Shown: positions 58,134-64,000 of the stretch, piece after piece
Layout: each line of letters begins with the position of its first letter
How positions within the stretch are numbered: position 1 is the stretch's first letter
NCBI GenBank assembly: GCA_019828595.1
Contig: JAHQRK010000010.1
Coordinates: 1,054,001-1,118,000 of the forward strand
Direction of reading: 5' to 3'
Origin: Aphanomyces cochlioides
Taxonomy: Eukaryota > Oomycota > Saprolegniomycetes > Saprolegniales > Verrucalvaceae
DNA: 64,000 bases
Program-made: the position numbers and the translations under genes
The notes under the pieces: generated by a model
What the model was told of the DNA's origin: nothing
Seen by the model: the letters and a program-made list of their open reading frames with translations, nothing else
Database searches by the model: none

Positions 58134-61100
58134 AGTGGTCGCGGCTGGTCATTTTGTCAAGCTCCCCATACTTGAAGTGACGACGAGCAACCTCAATGGG
58201 CTGAAAGAAAACGGACATCTTGTTGCACGGCGTCTTCGGAAACCGACACAAGCTGTTCTCTTTCAAGAAACGAAACTCAACAACGCAAAACATCTTGACA
58301 CTTTCCACACTCACCTCGACAACGAAGTGGGTGTTAGCAAGTACAAACTTTTTACCAACGACTTACGAAAACCCGCACGGACAATTTGAACAACCGTCGA
58401 TGTGGCGTTGCATCATACTTTCACGAATCGATGCCTGGATTCTCAAGCCTGGTGCACTTATCACAACACGATATCCCTGGCCGTTATATTGTGATCAAAA
58501 CGTACTGGGATGAAACCCCAGTCTACATCCACAACATTTACGCGCCAGTTACCCCTCAACATCGGGCTAGTTTCTTTGACAGTCTCCCTCGCGCTTTTGA
58601 AGCTAACAGTGTACACCTGGTTGGGGGAGATTTTAACCTTCCTGTCAACGAACACCTCGATGCTTCCAAACCACGGCAAGATCACACCTTTGGAAAAGTC
58701 GAATGTCTTGCCTGGCTGTCACAACTAGGAGTCATCGACGCGTGGCGCCTACACCACCCTCACGAAAGACTGGCAAGCGGTCCAGGACGAAGCAATCGTC
58801 TGGACTACTGGTTCATTGACCAAGATTTAGTTGCCCAATCCTACCAAAGCTCAAAATATGCCACTAACAGCTTTGCCGGAGATCACTTGGAGCACACTGT
58901 CGTTCTCTCTACAAGTCATACACCCACGACCCGTGGCTACTGGAGGCTGCCGAGAGAGCTACTCAAAGACCCGCTCGTCATCAAAGCCATACGAGAAGAG
59001 GCATCACACCTCCTCTCTGAGATGCGTGCGGACGAATCGACAAACATGGGAGCCGTCTGGTATGGGTGGCTTAAGCGAATCAAACGACGTTTACAACAAT
59101 GTCATCGCCACCACCTCCAATCCATGCAACACGAGCTCAAAAGCCTAAAACTGAGACATATATCTGCACAACGATCATACGAAGCTGGCTTGCTCGACGA
59201 GGCTGCCGTTGATGCTACTCGGTTGGCGCTGGAAAACGCAAGAATCGAATATCGCCAATACCGCATGGATCAGCAATTCGATTTTCATGCAAATGTCAAC
59301 GAACGCGGTACGAGCCACTTCTTTCGAAGGCCACAAGGACTCAAGGTTCCTATCACGACGGTCAACGTCGATGGCATTCCCGTGTCTGATCCTACCACTA
59401 TCAAAGAGAGATTCACTGCCCATTGGAAGGCAATAATGACTACCACTCGTGGCGAACAACCTCGGCTAAACCGGGCGAGGCGGAGGGCTGTCATACGGTT
59501 TATCTCCCGCAAACTCAATGATGAGCAACGCGAGGAGCTAGACAGACCTATCACAGCAGCCGAGCTGTGTAGTGCTCTCAAGACAATGAGTCCAAACAAG
59601 TCTCCTGGTCCTGATGGATGGCCAGCGGCCTTCTTCCAAGTAGCACCCGAGGCTTTCTCCGAAATCCTGGTCAGGGTCTTCAACTACCAACTTCACCACC
59701 ACGGTAAACTACTCCTTCAACAAAGGCGTAGTGCTGTGGCTCTGCTCTTCAAAGCTGGTGATCGAGGCGATCCTGGAAACTACCGACCTATTGCACTCAT
59801 GTCAGTGGAGGTGAAGATACTATCCCGTGCCCTCGCTTATCGCCTGGCTACAGTAGCTCCTCATCTCATTCACCCAAGTCAAGCTGGCTTTGTCCCAGGA
59901 CGACGGCTGCATGACCACGTCCTGCTTGTGCAAACTTTGCAAACGTTTTGCACCAACGAAGATCACGACTACTATGCAACATTCCTTGACTTTTCGAAAG
60001 CGTACGACATGGTGGATCGAGAATTCATGCTTGATGTGCTGAGAGAAGTCAACACTGGTGAAGGTTTCATTGCGTGGGTAGCTCTTTTGTACGACTCACC
60101 TTTGGTCCAGATCATCTTCAATGGCGAGCTTGGCCCTAAGATCCGACCTACCCGAGGCGTCAAACAAGGCTGTCCTTTATCATGCCTACTGTTCGTCCTA
60201 TACCTAGAACCTCTTGGTGAGATGCTCCGAGCGTCCCCACATCTTGGAATCGCTCTCCCCCACGACTCAGTTATTACGAGTATATTCTTTGCCGACGACT
60301 CGACGTTGTTATCAAACTCGCTGCAATCTGCTGTGGAGCAAATGGCAATTGTGGAAGAGTTTTGCACGGCTTCAGGGGCCCGTCTGAATCGTTCCAAGTG
60401 CATGACCTTGGTTCTCAACGACCATCTCGATCAAGAAGACATCGAAGCAGATGGTTTGCTCAATATCGTACCAACTGGTCAGTGTACGAAATATCTTGGT
60501 ATTCTCTTTGGCCATCGACTTTCGGCTGACTCCCAACTTCAAAAACTCAACGACAAATTCATCTCGTCCTTTCAACTATGGGGTAAACGAGCAAGGACAT
60601 TGCAGGGCCGAAAGCTTATTGCCTCCACGATGTTGCTATCTATGTTGTGGCATGTAACAGCCGTTGTACCTGTGCCTCCTGCTATGGTCGTTACGTGGCA
60701 ACAAATGTTAAACAAGTTCATACTTTGCCGCAAGACCCAGCTCGATGAGAGTTACCGTCCCTCAATCCATAGAAGGTGGCAGTACGACAAGCCTTTAGGC
60801 TTGGGAATCCCCCACATTGCATCGAGGCTGCGAACACAACGCCTTCTTCGTTTACAGCTCTTTATGTCTGCCGATTCTCCTGGTGAAATCCTGGTGTGGA
60901 AGAAACTTGTACAGCGACAATTTAGCCGCACAATACATCAGTTATTCCGAGACAGTCACCCATTCGATTTTCTTTCATACTACCCAAATGCAAGCTCCAA
61001 GTGGCTTTTGCTTCGCGAGCTCCATCCACTGTGGCTTGATACTTGGAAACATTGGTCAGCCACAGACATGAGTAAGCGAATCGGCGTGCCTCCAAATCTC

Positions 61101-62240
61101 GACACGGTACTGAACCTCCCGGTATGGCTCACAGCCTACGACGCAATGCACTTCGGCTCTGCTAAGATGTTAGCAAATGTCGTGAAAGATGAAGACATGC
61201 GTCTCTGGTGCCGCCACGGGGCCAAAAATGGTCTCAGATGCCTGAAGGATTTCCTGACCCCACATGGTGCTTGGCCAACAGAGACCATGTTCGTGAACCG
61301 AATGTCGTCGAACAATCCAGCTGCCCAAGTTTGTCTAAACCAGGACGGAGTCATGGACTTTGCCACATTGCCCCGCACAACCGACATTTACAATCAACTC
61401 ACACGAATCTTCGACAAAGTTGTTCGATCGTTTGACATTCGGCAAGGGTCGCCACTGCCTAATGTCCCGACTTGTCAACATCCGTTTACAGCCAGAATCA
61501 AGGATGCTGATTTACCTTTCGAGTCGTGGCCCAAGAAAAACGTGGTGCATTTAGCTTACCACGCCCCCCAGACTGAAGCTATACATCCTATGAAGACTAC
61601 GACAAGAACTGACAAAGACATAGCAAAGTATATCCGTCTCATTCGTACTGTGTGTAATCTACCTCCACCTGTTCAAGGCGATGTATGGTTTCGATTGCAC
61701 ATGAAGATGTTACCCGTCAACTCGAGGTTTTCCTATATGCAGATCCAAAACCCTGACGCTATTTGTTGTGTCTATGAAGATTGCTCGGATGTTGAGACTT
61801 TTCATCATGCCTTCCATACATGTCATCATGTACATCAAGTTTGGATGTTCCAAGAGCGAGCATGGAGAGCTTATGGTGTTAAGTTTGATTGGGCAACCAC
61901 CACGAATATCAGTCGCTTCAAGACCAATACGCGAGGAAAACACCTGCATGACGCATTATTCAAATTATGGTCCCTCCTTTGTGCTTCCATCACGTACTCC
62001 TTATGGACTCAAAGAAATGCAACCAAGTTCGATGGCAAAAGGCCTCTACCGATTTTACTATGGAACGAGATTATATTTGTCAGTTGGACAGCTTCCATCA
62101 GGCGAACAATTCGTTTGCTCTCGCCTGACGACTTCGACTATCGAAACATCATCGAAGCGGTCTCAGTCCTTTTCTCTCAAGCTGGATACAACGAGCTATT
62201 CGACAAATATCCCATGTCTTTTCGAGTTGAACACCAGTAA
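58126..62240 (+). pseudogene. LINE C ORF2 (APE endonuclease / reverse transcriptase), frameshifted
   Basis: The frame is open from 58102 and enters over the ORF1 stop (AKVVAAG, matching TKVLAAS of A). It runs to a stop at 58387-58389; the rest continues in the next frame, so one base is missing near 58366-58380, in an A/C-rich run. APE motifs lie on both sides (SNLNGL, FQETKL before; VGGDFNLPV, RLDYWF, GDHLEH after). RT motifs are NKSPGPDGW, FLDFSKAYDMV, GVKQGCPLS and FADDSTLLS. The finger is CVYEDC ... FHHAFHTC. It belongs to the L1/Tx1 group and is distant from A/B. A sequencing error at the run is possible. Confidence 0.85.
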
Positions 62241-62453
62241 TTTGATTACAAGCCCCAGCTGTATTCTTGACTTGGTATCCCAGCTGAATTTTTGATTGGG
62301 AATCCTGGCGACCATCACTCACGATCCGCGCAAAACATTTCACTGCCCAATCAAATCGTGCCTGACTCAAGTGTCGCAACTGAGAATAAGTTCAGTGAGA
62401 ATCTCAAAACAATTCTCCAAGACTCACTTTTGATTTTACCCAAGACAACAACA

Positions 62454-63668
62454 ATGGAAGCTTCAACGATTTTCACTGCCGATAGCGTACTCCCCGCGCA
62501 GACGTCGAGACCCATAACTACACGAGGTGTGGGGAGCTCGATGTCTCCAGGGATTACTCTTGAGGGAGTGGATGGAGTTGAGATTTCTGTACCTATGACG
62601 CAATCATCCGACACTCGTCCTTCAAGTCCAGTTACAACTGAAGAACACCAATTTACTCCTGATATGTCCATTTTGAACTCGAGCACCCGCGAATTTGACC
62701 CCTTGGGCAATGACAATGGATCTCCGCTACCATCCCTCATGGATCTATTGGACGATGTTTCTGTTCCAGCCAGGCCACAAACGAATGCGACAACGGCTGA
62801 TGCCCCAACCAACCGCCCACGCACTCTGCGAATTCCAACCGACGATGATGACATCGATGAAGTGTTGTTTATCGATGACCACCGCGAAGTGGCATCAATG
62901 CGAAATCGAATTTCAACTATTCAATACCAAGTCAACTGGAAGTTTCAACGCCCGGATGGACTCGACAAAGACTGGTTCGACGAAAAAGACCTCAGCGGGT
63001 GTCAAGAAGCCGTGGCGATGTACCAACGATGGCGACAAGCTGGAGCCCACTTCCTCACGAACACTGGTCTCGCCCCAACGCTTGCTGAATTTCGAGCGAT
63101 GGATCCTCTGTGGCTAGAAATTGGCAACAACAGTGACAAATCTTGTCTTGCGGCTGCAATCCGAATCGTTGCTACCAATTTGAATGTCTCCAATTTTGAG
63201 CTCAGCGAAGAAGTCATTTCGGGTTTCAAAGAGGCCCATGGAGTTCCTCAAGACGCGGGCATTCCCCCTTCCAAGATGCATGATTTTCTCAAGCTGGCAT
63301 ACACACATGGATTCCACTACAACGACGCCATATTCTCCCGTCAACTGCTCAAGCAATCGGTGGGTGATCCAATTCGTGATATCTGTAGAGCGATATTGGA
63401 TGAGCCTGACGGAGAATTCTTGGTTGTTTCTGTCACTGATTCAACATCCCATTGCTGGGTCCTCGCCAAGCGATACAAGCGCTGCATAGACCGAAGTCTA
63501 TGTATGATCCAAGACAATGAAAATGTATACCCCCTGGGTCAGATGCCAAGAGTCAGTTTTATCCGACATATTCGCCGTGTTAGCTTACAAACACCGAAGA
63601 AATCGAAGTCCCAACGTCGAAGCGAATCAAGAAAACGAAAAGCCAAATTGATTTCCAATTCAGCCTAG
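62454..63668 (+). CDS. LINE C ORF3: chromodomain-like and cysteine-protease-like protein
   Basis: The frame is open from 62292, and the first ATG is 62454, giving 404 aa. It lies in the same frame as ORF2 but separated by three stops. The N-terminus is disordered. Residues about 153-195 (from this ATG) read IQYQVNWKFQRPDG ... KDLSGCQEAVAMYQRW, the strand and W/C pattern of a chromodomain. Then DKSCLAAAIRIVA (Cys231), SHCWVLAKRY (His333) and IQDNEN (Asp354) are ordered like the catalytic triad of papain-fold/OTU-like peptidases. The C-terminus is a basic, nuclear-signal-like tail (KKSKSQRRSESRKRK). Families A and B have no such ORF. Function is inferred from motifs only: chromatin targeting, deubiquitinase-like processing, or a captured host gene. 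Confidence 0.65.
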   Translation: MEASTIFTADSVLPAQTSRPITTRGVGSSMSPGITLEGVDGVEISVPMTQSSDTRPSSPVTTEEHQFTPDMSILNSSTREFDPLGNDNGSPLPSLMDLLDDVSVPARPQTNATTADAPTNRPRTLRIPTDDDDIDEVLFIDDHREVASMRNRISTIQYQVNWKFQRPDGLDKDWFDEKDLSGCQEAVAMYQRWRQAGAHFLTNTGLAPTLAEFRAMDPLWLEIGNNSDKSCLAAAIRIVATNLNVSNFELSEEVISGFKEAHGVPQDAGIPPSKMHDFLKLAYTHGFHYNDAIFSRQLLKQSVGDPIRDICRAILDEPDGEFLVVSVTDSTSHCWVLAKRYKRCIDRSLCMIQDNENVYPLGQMPRVSFIRHIRRVSLQTPKKSKSQRRSESRKRKAKLISNSA

Positions 63669-63704
63669 CAGTTGGAAATGGGATGAGCCTTCGGGCAATA
63701 TTAG

Positions 63705-63728
63705 TTTGTAGTTTACATTAACTACAAA
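63705..63728 (+). promoter_or_regulatory. LINE C 3'-terminal hairpin
   Basis: A 9-bp stem TTTGTAGTT/AACTACAAA with a 6-nt loop lies 15 nt before the element end. It holds the same place as the A/B stems but is unrelated in sequence. Confidence 0.5.
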
Positions 63729-63743
63729 TAGACTCCCCATTGA

Positions 63744-63760
63744 CATTGAGCTATAGGGGC
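63744..63760. repeat. LINE target-site copy 10, array end of unit 2, one mismatch
   Basis: This copy reads cattgagctataggggc: T replaces C at its third base. It is joined to the native flank ggacatactt. Confidence 0.85.
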
Positions 63761-63965
63761 GGACATACTTCCATACCCCATTCCTACAACACAAACAATT
63801 TTTTCACACAATCCTCCTGCGTCTCTACATCCCCTCGCATCGCTACCTACAAACAAACATACATCAATCGTCTCATCTTCTCATATACACAAAAAAACAT
63901 AGATTCCACAGGCCGTTCAAAACATACCAACACATACGGCTGCATTGCACTCACCATCCTTTTAT
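63761..63965. other. Native 5' flank of tRNA-Thr, unit 2
   Basis: This is the same 0.2-kb sequence as 26330-26536 with a few indels in A-runs. No gene is seen. Confidence 0.7.
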
Positions 63966-64000
63966 ACAAAATCACACTCACCACATGGCCTACATTACCA
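63966..64000. repeat. Start of tandem unit 3, cut by window end
   Basis: The bases acaaaatcacactcacc and on match 15204 and 26537, so a third tRNA unit begins here. Confidence 0.85.

Larger units (their letters stand above)
55617..63743 (+). mobile_element. LINE C, third family, three ORFs
   Basis: The element is 8,127 bp between target copies. Its leader is 51 nt and unlike A/B at the 5' end apart from a loosely similar start. ORF1, ORF2 and an additional ORF3 lie in order on the plus strand. The 3' end lacks the A/B tail and has its own 9-bp hairpin at 63705-63728. Despite the divergence it uses the same target and orientation. ORF2 has a one-base frameshift, so this copy is probably inactive. 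Confidence 0.9.
26537..63965. repeat. Tandem unit 2 (same tRNA locus, five further LINE-derived blocks)
   Basis: The unit starts with the same sequence as 15204 and ends where a third unit begins at 63966. Its 37.4 kb, against 11.3 kb for unit 1, is explained by LINE B, a stub, A3 and C added behind A2 and a2. Outside the two tRNA genes, 26537-28260 shows no gene. Confidence 0.9.

Overview
The window looks like nuclear DNA from a eukaryote with compact genes, most likely an oomycete (Saprolegniales/Aphanomyces-like). The reasons are genes split by 37-47 nt GT-AG introns, tRNA genes without encoded CCA and with T-run terminators, and a mix of L1/Tx1-type LINEs, PIF/Harbinger, Tc1/mariner and pogo-like elements. 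The taxonomic guess is inference.

Region 1 (1-6985) is ordinary genic DNA. Two intron-rich genes lie on the minus strand: a WW-domain protein fused to a helicase of the type I restriction HsdR kind (its 3' end is ambiguous and may run off the left edge), and a DENN-domain protein with IQ-like and PH-like parts. A small Harbinger-type MITE lies between them.

Region 2 (7061-13529, plus debris to about 15.2 kb) is a nested transposon complex. A non-coding element with long inverted arms carries two MITEs, a Harbinger element of 2.3 kb with perfect ends, and a decayed mariner. A decayed pogo-like fragment follows.

Region 3 (15204-64000) is the most unusual part. A unit of about 2 kb holding tRNA-Val(CAC) and tRNA-Thr(CGT) is tandemly repeated (starts at 15204, 26537 and 63966). 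In both complete units the tRNA-Thr gene has been invaded, always at the same site and in the same orientation, by non-LTR retrotransposons. They are stacked head to tail and separated by copies of one 17-bp sequence, cactgagctataggggc, which is the first 17 nt of the tRNA on the other strand. Unit 1 holds LINE A1 and a truncated copy. Unit 2 holds A2, the same truncated copy, LINE B, a 38-bp stub, A3 and LINE C. Each insertion rebuilds the target, so the left-most tRNA gene stays complete while the array grows on its 5' side.

Families A, B and C are diverged but share the target and the geometry at the ORF1/ORF2 join: ORF2 is in the +1 frame, lacks an AUG before its endonuclease motifs, and overlaps the ORF1 stop at a conserved block. 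A1, A2 and B have intact ORFs. A3 has a nonsense change in ORF1. C has a one-base frameshift in ORF2 and carries an extra third ORF with a chromodomain-like segment and a possible cysteine-protease triad.
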